In this document: positions 1-5,760 of the stretch, piece after piece | Position numbering within the stretch: position 1 is the stretch's first letter | How the letters are laid out: each line of letters starts with the position of its first letter | Assembly: GCA_014381795.1 (NCBI GenBank) | Contig: JACNKY010000315.1 | Location: 1 to 9,345 of the forward strand | DNA: 9,345 nucleotides | Direction: 5' to 3' | From: Pseudomonadota bacterium | GTDB taxonomy: Bacteria; SAR324; NAC60-12 | The notes under the pieces: generated by a model | Told to the model about the DNA's origin: nothing | What the model saw: only the letters and a program-made list of their open reading frames with translations | Database searches by the model: none | Program-made: the position numbers and the translations under genes

Positions 1-35
1 TCCTCAGTTTTTTCCTGACCTTGTTGTTCTGCCAT
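1..35 (-). CDS. flhB: FlhB, flagellar export-gate protein (5' end only)
   Basis: Reading leftwards from an ATG at 35-33, the first eleven codons give MAEQQGQEKTE before the window ends. Short charged starts containing 'GQEKTE' are characteristic of FlhB, the membrane protein of the flagellar type III export gate that switches substrate specificity from rod/hook to filament subunits. The gene lies downstream of fliR on the same strand, which is its usual place, and that context supports the call. No strong Shine-Dalgarno sequence is visible in the 15 bases before the ATG. Only about 11 of the roughly 350 residues expected for the family are present, so nothing can be said about the autocleavage site or the membrane segments. 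Confidence 0.8.
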   Translation of the reverse strand, partial: MAEQQGQEKTE

Positions 36-250
36 TGATTTTCAAGAAAAAATTAATTAAGTATTGAATTTAACGCGAAATGCGGATGCGTGTTACAAAT
101 CCACCGGTTGTTTCGTAGCTAGGTCATTTCAACCGGAGAGAGAAAGCTTAATGATATTAAAGTAGTATGATATCCAAAATTTATCGCTTCGTAAGCAATA
201 ACATAGTTTTAACGTCTTTTAAGGTCTCATCATTTTATAATTTTTTGCCT
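36..250. other. fliR-flhB intergenic spacer with an inverted repeat
   Basis: This 215-base gap separates fliR from flhB, which in most flagellar operons abut or overlap. It holds no open reading frame of note on either strand. The clearest structure is a perfect 7-base inverted repeat, CCGGTTG at 104-110 and CAACCGG at 130-136, with a 19-base loop. It lies in what would be the leader of flhB. No convincing -35/-10 pair for flhB was found. Confidence 0.4.
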
Positions 251-1033
251 TTATCCAGCTAACAGTCTAAGCACATCAAATAATTGTGTGTCAAGCATCT
301 CAAACATCTTGTGCACAGCTTGTCCATAAAAAGGCATGCCGAAAAGCAGAAACAAAAATCCGAGTAATAGGGTCAGTGGGAAACCAACCACAAAAACCTG
401 AATTTGAGGAACTGAGCGTGCCAGTAGTCCGACAATAGCGTTAGCTAGAAAAAGAGCTACAATCAACGGTGCGCCAATTTGTAAGCCAATGAAAAAAATA
501 CTTGCGGAAAGTTCCGTCAGTTTATCAACCAAAGGCTGGCTAATTCTAGCGCCGCCAGGAGGAAGAATGGAGTAGCTTTTGACAAGAGCCTGAATCACAA
601 TCAGGTGACCGTCCATGGCTAAAAAAATGAGTGTCGCGGTCGTGCTTTCGAATCTTCCCACCGTGGAAACCTGCTGCTGTGATTGCGGATCAAAGACGTT
701 GGCCATACCGAGTCCCATTTGAAAGCCGATGACTGTTCCTGCGAATTCGACGGCCGAAAATAAAAAACGGCCGATCATACCAAGTACCAAGCCAATCAGT
801 AGTTCACTCGCGATCAGCACAAAATAATGGTCAGGACGATCCGGAAAAACTTGTATCGTAGGAATGAAAGGGTAGAGAATCAGCGCCAGCATCAGACTCA
901 ACACAATCTTTACTTGAGGCGGCGAAACCGAACTGCCGAAAATAGGCGCGGTAGAGATTATTCCGCTGACACGAACCAGTACCAGAATAAATGCCAATAA
1001 TTGGCCGGCGTCATAATTCAGCAGATTGGCCAT
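251..1033 (-). CDS. fliR: FliR, flagellar biosynthetic protein
   Basis: FliR is an integral membrane component of the flagellar type III export gate (FliPQR). The 260-residue length is normal for the family. Family landmarks are present in order: RVSG with APIFG near residues 21-33, PPQVK at 38-42, the glycine-rich GFQMGLGMANVFDP around 103-116, AMDGHLIVIQAL around 139-150, and a final hydrophobic segment with GLLARSVPQIQVFVVGFP around 202-219. The hydrophobic stretches suggest about six membrane spans. The ATG at 1033-1031 has a GGAG Shine-Dalgarno sequence six bases upstream (1038-1041 on this strand), which supports this start. flhB follows after 215 bases. The gene upstream is a dksA homolog, not the usual fliQ, so fliR has separated from fliPQ or those genes lie elsewhere. 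Confidence 0.95.
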   Translation of the reverse strand: MANLLNYDAGQLLAFILVLVRVSGIISTAPIFGSSVSPPQVKIVLSLMLALILYPFIPTIQVFPDRPDHYFVLIASELLIGLVLGMIGRFLFSAVEFAGTVIGFQMGLGMANVFDPQSQQQVSTVGRFESTTATLIFLAMDGHLIVIQALVKSYSILPPGGARISQPLVDKLTELSASIFFIGLQIGAPLIVALFLANAIVGLLARSVPQIQVFVVGFPLTLLLGFLFLLFGMPFYGQAVHKMFEMLDTQLFDVLRLLAG

Positions 1034-1129
1034 ATTGCTCCGGAATTAAAAACTGTAAATTCAGGCACTGTTTTTCGTAACTGATTTCAATCAACACACT
1101 TAATACAACTGGAGTCGGTATCCGTGAGT

Positions 1130-1171
1130 GCCTCTAAGATGTTAGCTTGAGGCTGCATTTACTCTAATGCA
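1130..1171 (-). terminator. Possible weak stem-loops downstream of the dksA homolog
   Basis: Two small inverted repeats lie just past the dksA-type stop codon. One is TGCATT/AATGCA (1154-1159 and 1166-1171, 6-base loop). The other is GCCTC-T-AAG with CTTGAGGC (1130-1138 and 1146-1153, one bulged base, 7-base loop). Neither is followed by a T-run on the minus strand, so they are poor candidates for intrinsic termination. They may only protect the 3' end of the transcript, and transcription could read through into fliR. Confidence 0.25.
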
Positions 1172-1195
1172 TGTTTAAGGAATGAGGCTAAATAA

Positions 1196-1585
1196 TTATT
1201 CGTCACTTAAAACTTGACTGGTGTAGTCTGCACGTGAAAAAACATTTTGCGCGAGTCGGCTGCGTTCTTCAGTTGACTGGCAATTGATGCACATACGTGT
1301 CAAAGGTACTGCCAGCAGTCGTTTTTTTGAAATGTCTTCACCGCACTCTTCGCAGTAACCGAAGTCATCAGACTCCATGCGTTGCAGAGCATTTTCAATT
1401 CCTTTTAGTCTGGCTTGCTCCCGATCCTGAAGTAAAAGTTCTAATTCCCGTTCCTGTTCTTCTACAGAAGAATCAATGGCGTCGCCGATATCACTGTGTG
1501 TTTTGTTTTGTTTGCCTGTTTTTTCCCGGATGTCCGCGAGAAGTGCCGCCTTTTCTTCCAATAAGAGGCGTTTTATTTCTTCCAT
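1196..1585 (-). CDS. dksA: DksA/TraR-family RNA polymerase-binding regulator
   Basis: This is a 129-residue DksA/TraR-type protein. Family members enter the RNA polymerase secondary channel and, with ppGpp, adjust initiation at stringent-response promoters. The N-terminal two thirds is highly charged and helical, as expected for the coiled-coil hairpin. The tip carries D32-x-x-D35-A, matching the DxxDA signature of true DksA proteins. The C-terminal part holds a four-cysteine zinc site, C78-x2-C81 and C99-x2-C102, inside the family pattern CEECGEDI...KRLLAVPLTRMCINC. It is somewhat shorter than E. coli DksA (151 residues). The ribosome-binding site before the ATG (1585-1583) is weak and A-rich. 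fliR lies 162 bases downstream on the same strand, so the two could share a transcript. A paralog that does not act as the main DksA cannot be excluded. Confidence 0.88.
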   Translation of the reverse strand: MEEIKRLLLEEKAALLADIREKTGKQNKTHSDIGDAIDSSVEEQERELELLLQDREQARLKGIENALQRMESDDFGYCEECGEDISKKRLLAVPLTRMCINCQSTEERSRLAQNVFSRADYTSQVLSDE

Positions 1586-1887
1586 GATTACTTGTCTTTC
1601 TTATATTTTATGATTTTTGTCAGCCAACTTTTTTATTAGCATAGACAAATTTAAGCAAATTCCAACTGCAAAATCAAATCCAATTACATCTTTTTTTAAG
1701 ATATATAGCAAAAGATTTTTTTGCAGAAAGCAAAACTGGCCAAAATAGATTTTAGTTTTTCAGTGAATGAGGTTGATTTAGGGTAGATTTACTCAAGTAG
1801 AAACAAAATTGTTGAGCCATTTTCTGAGGTGAATCCAAAGTAAAATATCGAAAATTTTTTAGTTGCGAAAATCGAAAAAGTCAGCAT
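1586..1887. other. AT-rich intergenic region without a recognisable gene
   Basis: Apart from the candidate dksA promoters near its left end, this 302-base stretch shows only A- and T-rich runs. I found no coding frame with protein-like composition on either strand, no RNA gene and no convincing hairpin. It lies between the dksA homolog and the TPR gene remnant, both on the minus strand. Confidence 0.6.
1600..1665 (-). promoter_or_regulatory. Candidate sigma70-type promoters for the dksA homolog
   Basis: Two candidates read towards the gene on the minus strand. The distal one has TTGGAA (1660-1665) and TATGCT (1638-1643) with a 16-base spacer. The proximal one has TTGGCT (1622-1627) and TATAAG (1600-1605), also with a 16-base spacer, but its predicted start would leave a very short leader. 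Both are partial consensus matches in AT-rich DNA, so the call is tentative. Confidence 0.3.
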
Positions 1888-2103
1888 TCAGGTCATCGAT
1901 TCTTTCAACCGCTTTCGGGCATATTCCAAATTCCTGATTGCTCCAGGCATGGGTTGGTTTATCCTCAAAACTGCTTCAAGTGACTCGATTGCGCCTGACC
2001 ACTCTGGCATTGCCATTCGTGTCAATTCATGTCCATAAAGCGCCCCAAAATGTCTTGGCTCAAGTTCAATGGTACGTAGAACATCTGCATTGCGCTTGCG
2101 TCA
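1888..2103 (-). pseudogene. Decayed 3' end of a tetratricopeptide-repeat (TPR) protein gene
   Basis: Seventy sense codons on the minus strand (2100 down to 1891, stop TGA at 1890-1888) read as the last part of a TPR protein. They include IELEPRHFGAL, then a TPR-like helix pair with EWSGAIESLEAVLRIN, and an arginine/lysine-rich end (LEYARKRLKESMT). The HFGAL segment, a TPR unit and then a basic tail form a familiar C-terminus of proteobacterial TPR proteins. The frame is interrupted by TGA at 2103-2101, immediately upstream of the recognisable part. The same frame continues upstream for another 39 codons from ATG 2220, but that stretch does not look like TPR sequence. I see no matching N-terminal TPR units in the other frames nearby. 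I infer a truncated, non-functional remnant. A sequencing error or a short expressed C-terminal peptide are less likely alternatives. Confidence 0.6.
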
Positions 2104-2186
2104 GAAAAAGCAACTTGTCATAATGACTCCCAAGGTTTTAACAACTAGCATTGTAAAAGTAATTTTTTGTCTTCCCAGCCCTGATT

Positions 2187-2249
2187 CAGGATCCGGAGAC
2201 CCGAGCAGTTTTAGCATCATCTTTGTAACAGTTATACAGGATTCCGGAG
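2187..2249. repeat. Short imperfect direct repeat, CAGGAT(T)CCGGAG
   Basis: CAGGATCCGGAG at 2187-2198 recurs with one extra T as CAGGATTCCGGAG at 2237-2249, 50 bases later. The repeats lie between the TPR remnant and the zinc-finger gene, so they could be an operator pair for the downstream genes. They could also be chance, since CCGGA is common in this DNA. Confidence 0.3.
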
Positions 2250-2345
2250 CTATGCTACACTAGGAAAGACATTGGAGAAGGATAGAATAATGTTAATATG
2301 CAGCAGGCCCGGATAAATAAATAAAATGATAAACTGCACAAAAAA

Positions 2346-2522
2346 ATGAGAAGGCTGGAGGAAAATTGCAATATTTGCGGGAAAGCGGTTTCACGTTTTC
2401 AGGCATATAAAATGATTTGCGTACACTGTAAAGAAGTTGTCTGCCGACAATGCCTAGTGGATGTTCCAAACGCAAAACCTCAAAGGAAAATTTGTCGAAA
2501 ATGCGAAGGAGCAAGCAACTGA
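2346..2522 (+). CDS. Small eight-cysteine zinc-finger protein (FYVE/RING-like cross-brace spacing)
   Basis: This 58-residue open frame starts at ATG 2346 and stops at TGA 2520-2522. Its cysteines form four CxxC knuckles at residues 8/11, 25/28, 33/36 and 50/53, spaced CxxC-x13-CxxC-x4-CxxC-x13-CxxC. That regular pattern is typical of two interleaved zinc ions in the FYVE/PHD/RING cross-brace group and is very unlikely in a spurious frame. The protein has no membrane segment, is basic, and is probably a cytoplasmic protein- or nucleic-acid-binding adaptor; this role is inferred. An in-frame stop at 2322-2324 limits upstream starts, and the ribosome-binding site before ATG 2346 is poor. The last base of the stop codon is the first base of the next gene's ATG (TGATG), so the two are probably translationally coupled. 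I do not recognise a named family. Confidence 0.7.
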   Translation: MRRLEENCNICGKAVSRFQAYKMICVHCKEVVCRQCLVDVPNAKPQRKICRKCEGASN

Positions 2523-2524
2523 TG
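2506..2524 (+). promoter_or_regulatory. Ribosome-binding site and TGATG overlap that decide the start of the exported protein
   Basis: AAGGAG at 2506-2511 lies 10 bases before ATG 2522-2524. That ATG overlaps the zinc-finger gene's TGA (2520-2522) by one base. This favours 2522 over a longer frame from ATG 2450, which would overlap the zinc-finger gene by 73 bases and place about 30 hydrophilic residues before the signal peptide. Confidence 0.55.
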
Positions 2525-3340
2525 CTGTGGCTAGAAAATATGAATTTGAAATTTTTTTTTATTCACGTTTTGTTCTTAAGTGGTGTGCTGCTGTCCGCAA
2601 TGCCTGTTTCAGCGCAGGAAACTTACCTTGAGGAACTGTTGCCTGGAACAAAAACTTCATTTAAACACTGGGATGTGCAGCGTTCAGAAATCAGTGGATA
2701 TAGTCATTTTAGCTACGAAGCTGTAACTAGGGATGCTAAAAAGTTCATCGTTGAAACAAACGAAAATACAAAAGCAGACGGAGTAGTTTTTACACGTAAA
2801 ACTCTCTGGTTTGCCGCAGATTCTGGTGTGCCAGAATGGTATGAGGAAGAAGATCTGCGTAAAGATTTCCGGATAAAAAACACCTATTCCGGACAAATTA
2901 TGCGTACCAGACTGGAAAAGGCGGGAAAGGTACTGGAGTTCGAAACAAACTTGAGTCAGGAAAATGCTGTTCCTTTTGAAGTTGTGATTTTCTTTCTACG
3001 TAAAAATCTACGGCACATTCTGCAGAGCAAAGATTATTCTTTCACCCTCTTTCTACCTCTGCTGGCAATCGAGTTGGAAGAAAAAGGACTTCCACGTTCT
3101 ATGAGCATGATCCGGATGAAAGTTGAACCTCAGGAGGAAGTCAGCCTTGAAACTCCATTGGGGAAGATGAAGGCACGCAAAATATTAGTTTTACCGAAAT
3201 CCGGTTTTTTACGTGCGATGCTGCCGCGGGATAAAACACATTTTGAATTTACAATTGCAGTAGCGGCTCCGCATTACCTCCTGCAGTTTACTGCAGGAAA
3301 AATCAGACATATTTTGACGCAGCTCAGTCTCACGCAATAA
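2522..3340 (+). CDS. Exported protein of unknown function (possibly DUF3108-like)
   Basis: From ATG 2522 the protein is 272 residues long. It begins with a clear signal peptide: a short N-region, a hydrophobic core around residues 11-26 (FFFIHVLFLSGVLLSA) and a VSA|QE cleavage site after residue 31. It should therefore act in the periplasm or at the outer membrane, without a lipobox. The mature part has no catalytic motif I recognise. The segment ETPLGKMKARKILV around residues 210-223, followed near the end by PHYLLQF (about 250-256), resembles the layout of DUF3108-type periplasmic proteins. That resemblance is weak and remembered, not computed. Translational coupling to the zinc-finger gene suggests matched expression, although the partners would sit in different compartments. 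Another in-frame ATG at 2540 would still leave a signal peptide. The gene converges on the TerB-like gene 75 bases away. Confidence 0.75.
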   Translation: MLWLENMNLKFFFIHVLFLSGVLLSAMPVSAQETYLEELLPGTKTSFKHWDVQRSEISGYSHFSYEAVTRDAKKFIVETNENTKADGVVFTRKTLWFAADSGVPEWYEEEDLRKDFRIKNTYSGQIMRTRLEKAGKVLEFETNLSQENAVPFEVVIFFLRKNLRHILQSKDYSFTLFLPLLAIELEEKGLPRSMSMIRMKVEPQEEVSLETPLGKMKARKILVLPKSGFLRAMLPRDKTHFEFTIAVAAPHYLLQFTAGKIRHILTQLSLTQ

Positions 3341-3415
3341 ATCGTCATGGATAAACAAAGCCGGCGTGCTGTTGATAAGATTTGTGTCAGAGATTTGATT
3401 AGATCAAGCGGACGC

Positions 3416-3883
3416 TTAATCCGTATATTCTGCTTCGAGTGAACTTCCTGCGTCAATCAGATGCAGCATTTTACGTTTCCAGACAATCCCTTCGCTGGCC
3501 CAGCGGATGACAACCCTTACAAATTCACGTCCAAAACCAAGTTTGCGTCCTATATAAAGCAGGTAATCAATTTCATTTGCGCCAAGGACATTGTCCACAG
3601 AAATAACTGTGGCCAGGTCAATGAAAATCTTTACCTCAAGTTCACGTGTTGCTCCAGGAAAACGCTCCAGTTGCGGAAGTTTCTGGTCCTTAACCGCCTG
3701 CATCATTTTTACAACATCTGCTTGTGACGGTAAAAAAGAGAGGGCACGTTCTAGATATTCAAGTTCCTCGGGAGCAACCGAACCGTCCGCAGTAATCGCA
3801 CCGCAGATAGCGTTGGCAAGCCACAATTTTTGGTTGTCTTCAAGTAGTTGAGGCTGTAATCCGGATGTTAACTGAAATTCCAT
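3416..3883 (-). CDS. TerB-like domain protein
   Basis: This is a 155-residue soluble, helical protein. Two acidic repeats mark it as TerB/DUF533-like: ADGSVAPEELEYL at about residues 32-44 and SVDNVLGANEIDYLLYIGRKLGF at about 95-117. These match the paired 'D-G-x-x-x-x-E-E' helix-loop segments of the family, which in TerB line a metal site. TerB-like domains occur in tellurite and stress-response proteins and in many stand-alone proteins of unknown role, so a tellurite function should not be assumed; no other ter gene is in view. The ATG (3883-3881) has an AGGA Shine-Dalgarno sequence on the minus strand (3891-3894). The gene is convergent with the exported protein on its 3' side and divergent from phoH on its 5' side. 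Confidence 0.75.
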   Translation of the reverse strand: MEFQLTSGLQPQLLEDNQKLWLANAICGAITADGSVAPEELEYLERALSFLPSQADVVKMMQAVKDQKLPQLERFPGATRELEVKIFIDLATVISVDNVLGANEIDYLLYIGRKLGFGREFVRVVIRWASEGIVWKRKMLHLIDAGSSLEAEYTD

Positions 3884-4070
3884 ATTTGTTTCCTAAGCAG
3901 GCATCATGAGCTGTGTGTAATATCTTTACCACTAAACTTGTACCCGAATTTTTCTGAAAATGCAAGAATTTGAGTTTTTTACACCTGTATTTAACCTTTA
4001 AAGTTCTGTGATAAAGCAAAAAATCAACTGAGTAAAATTTGTTAGAGTGTAGACAAAATAATCTGCAGTC

Positions 4071-4099
4071 TTGACAGTAAAGGCTCTTTGATTGATGAT
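4071..4099 (+). promoter_or_regulatory. Additional upstream promoter candidate for phoH
   Basis: A perfect TTGACA hexamer at 4071-4076 is followed, after exactly 17 bases, by GATGAT at 4094-4099 (four of six matches to TATAAT). It lies just upstream of, and overlaps, the better tandem pair. It may be a third start or only a chance hexamer. Confidence 0.3.
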
Positions 4100-4120
4100 C
4101 TGTAAGAACTGGTTTATAAT
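4092..4120 (+). promoter_or_regulatory. Sigma70-type promoter P1 for phoH
   Basis: TTGATG at 4092-4097 and a perfect TATAAT at 4115-4120 are separated by 17 bases, which is the optimal spacing. Transcription would start near 4127 and give a leader of about 120 bases before the phoH ATG. Confidence 0.5.
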
Positions 4121-4148
4121 TGAAGCTGCAACAAAATGATTTTATAAT
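4120..4148 (+). promoter_or_regulatory. Sigma70-type promoter P2 for phoH
   Basis: TTGAAG at 4120-4125 and a perfect TATAAT at 4143-4148 are again 17 bases apart. The -35 hexamer of this promoter begins at the last base of the P1 -10 hexamer, so the two overlap exactly. The shared element TTTATAATTGA occurs twice with a 28-base period. Confidence 0.5.
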
Positions 4149-4246
4149 TGATAATGCTGATTTCAGCAGAAGTAAATAATTAGTAAATTTTTCATGCATA
4201 GAATTTCTAAATTCAGCGACATTCCTTTTTTACTACCGGAAAACGG

Positions 4247-5587
4247 ATGAGTCACGCATCAATTTATGTGCTGGACATCAGTGTGTTGCTATACTCTCCG
4301 GACGCTCTTTATGACTTCCCGGATAAAGAAGTTGTCCTACCGGTCAGTATCCTTGATGCACTGGATACTTTCAGGCAGGATTTAGGTGAAAAGGGAAGAG
4401 CAGCCAATATAGTCAGTAAAATGCTGGATGAATGCAGACAACTTGGTAATTTGGTTGAAGGTGTTTGTCTGCCGAATGGAGGCAAATTAAGGATTGAGCT
4501 TGCTGATCCGGAAACAGAAGTAATACCGTACAGTCTGAATTTTCAGAGTTTTTCGAATCGTGTTCTGGCTGTTGCCTGGGTGCTGAGCCAGAAAAATAAG
4601 GAAGTTGTCTTTGTTTCACAGAATGAAAATTTACGCACGAGAGCTAATACGCTCAATGTAACAACTATTGCTTATCAAGGACGCAGGAAAGACGATTCAA
4701 GTCTATATTCAGGGATACGTCGATGTGAGGTCAGCAAACAAAAATTATGGAACTTGAGTCAACAGCCATTAATTTCAGCGGAAGAAGTAGAGGCGGAACT
4801 AGGTGAGAATGTTGATTTTTTCCCAAACCAGGGGCTTCTGCTGAACAACCCTGAGGTTCCGGAAGAAGATGTTTTAGCAATTTATAATCAAGGCAAGAAC
4901 AAATTTTTAACAGTTTCAAAAGAACAGGGTGTTTGGGGAATACGTCCGAGAAATCCGGAGCAACGTCTTGCGTTGGCACTGCTGAATGATCCAAAGATTT
5001 CAATTGTGACTCTCAGCGGAAAAGCAGGTACAGGTAAGACTTTACTGGCTCTTGCAGTAGGTTTACAGCAAATGATGGTAGACAATATTTATTCCCGTAT
5101 GCTGGTCTCCCGTCCGATTTTTCCAATGGGACGTGATTTGGGTTATCTCCCCGGAGACACTCAGGAAAAACTTGCGCCGTGGATGCAGCCGATTTTTGAT
5201 AATTTGGAATTACTGATCAATAATACTTCCGCAAAAAAAGGTTCAAAACGTGACTCTTATCATGAATTAATGGAACGTGGAATGCTTGTTGTGGAACCGT
5301 TGACATATATTCGAGGACGTTCAATTCCGAATCAGCACATGATCGTGGACGAAGCACAAAATCTGACCCCGCATGAAATAAAAACTATAGTCACTCGTGC
5401 AGGCGAAGGTACAAAAATAGTTTTGACAGGTGATCCGAACCAAATAGATAATAAAGATATAAATCTTTCTTCCAACGGATTGAGCACGCTGGTTGAGCGC
5501 TTCAAGGATTCACCGCTTGCGGCGCATGTGCGTTTTACAAGTGGTGAACGTTCAGCTCTTGCTGAATTGGCAGCAAATGTTTTGTGA
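4247..5587 (+). CDS. phoH: PIN domain-PhoH ATPase fusion (PhoH2/YlaK type)
   Basis: This 446-residue protein has an N-terminal PIN (nuclease-fold) domain at about residues 5-145, a linker, and a C-terminal PhoH-family P-loop ATPase at about 225-446. The ATPase half is intact: Walker A GKAGTGKT at 258-265, the PhoH signature GRDLGYLPGDTQEKLAPW at 295-312, Walker B with IVDEAQN at 366-372, and the LTGDPNQID sensor segment at 393-401. PIN-PhoH fusions are described as ATP-dependent RNA helicase/ribonucleases. Here the PIN half looks catalytically weakened. D10 is present but in DIS instead of DTN. The usual second acid aligns with D37, the acid before NR is S103, and the final aspartate aligns with N126. 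It may therefore bind RNA without cutting it. Two overlapping promoters lie 100-155 bases upstream. The ribosome-binding site is weak (CGGA/ACGG). Confidence 0.93.
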   Translation: MSHASIYVLDISVLLYSPDALYDFPDKEVVLPVSILDALDTFRQDLGEKGRAANIVSKMLDECRQLGNLVEGVCLPNGGKLRIELADPETEVIPYSLNFQSFSNRVLAVAWVLSQKNKEVVFVSQNENLRTRANTLNVTTIAYQGRRKDDSSLYSGIRRCEVSKQKLWNLSQQPLISAEEVEAELGENVDFFPNQGLLLNNPEVPEEDVLAIYNQGKNKFLTVSKEQGVWGIRPRNPEQRLALALLNDPKISIVTLSGKAGTGKTLLALAVGLQQMMVDNIYSRMLVSRPIFPMGRDLGYLPGDTQEKLAPWMQPIFDNLELLINNTSAKKGSKRDSYHELMERGMLVVEPLTYIRGRSIPNQHMIVDEAQNLTPHEIKTIVTRAGEGTKIVLTGDPNQIDNKDINLSSNGLSTLVERFKDSPLAAHVRFTSGERSALAELAANVL

Positions 5588-5760
5588 GTAATTCAGTGCT
5601 AGAATGCAATAGTTTTGAAAAATAAAAATTGATGTTTTGCAGTAGATTTTTTTATAGAACCAACGAAGCAGCAGTGCGTAAACATAATTTTAACCTGAGT
5701 AATTTATGCATATCTTTTTGCTGAAATATTTATTTTGAAACCTTTATCCTTAAATCTTTA
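5588..5760 (+). promoter_or_regulatory. phoH-coaBC spacer with a weak promoter candidate
   Basis: This 173-base AT-rich spacer has TTGATG at 5629-5634 and TATAGA at 5653-5658 (18-base spacer), a possible promoter for coaBC. No strong terminator for phoH is visible, so read-through is also possible. The last 20 bases before the coaBC ATG are pyrimidine/A-rich and contain no Shine-Dalgarno sequence. Confidence 0.3.

Larger units (their letters stand above)
3884..4246. other. Divergent intergenic region between the TerB-like gene and phoH
   Basis: This is 363 bases of AT-rich DNA with no protein-like frame. A long minus-strand open frame here is lysine- and serine-rich, lacks a ribosome-binding site and shows no domain, so I treat it as spurious. 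The right half holds the phoH promoter elements listed separately. For the TerB-like gene only weak promoter candidates were seen. Confidence 0.6.

Noticed and set aside
2189..2203. Adjacent BamHI (GGATCC) and BsaI-type (GAGACC) sites, suggesting a cloning scar
   Set aside because: The surrounding sequence has the same base composition as its neighbours and no vector-like sequence. Chance is the simpler explanation.
1938..2263. Two overlapping plus-strand open frames
   Set aside because: They lie opposite the TPR remnant and its upstream spacer, have no ribosome-binding site or domain, and their composition is not protein-like. The minus-strand reading is far better supported.
2293..2514. 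Minus-strand open frame opposite the zinc-finger gene
   Set aside because: It is the antisense shadow of a frame with eight regularly spaced cysteines. It has no independent support.
2450..2521. Longer N-terminus for the exported protein starting at ATG 2450
   Set aside because: It would overlap most of the zinc-finger gene's 3' half and put a hydrophilic extension before the signal peptide. ATG 2522 has AAGGAG upstream and a TGATG overlap.
3347..3442. 31-residue plus-strand frame between the exported protein and the TerB-like gene
   Set aside because: It overlaps the 3' end of the convergent TerB-like gene, lacks a ribosome-binding site and shows no motif.
3840..4199. 119-residue minus-strand frame in the phoH upstream region
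   Set aside because: Its composition is that of translated AT-rich spacer, it has no ribosome-binding site, it overlaps the start of the TerB-like gene, and it covers the promoter cluster of phoH.
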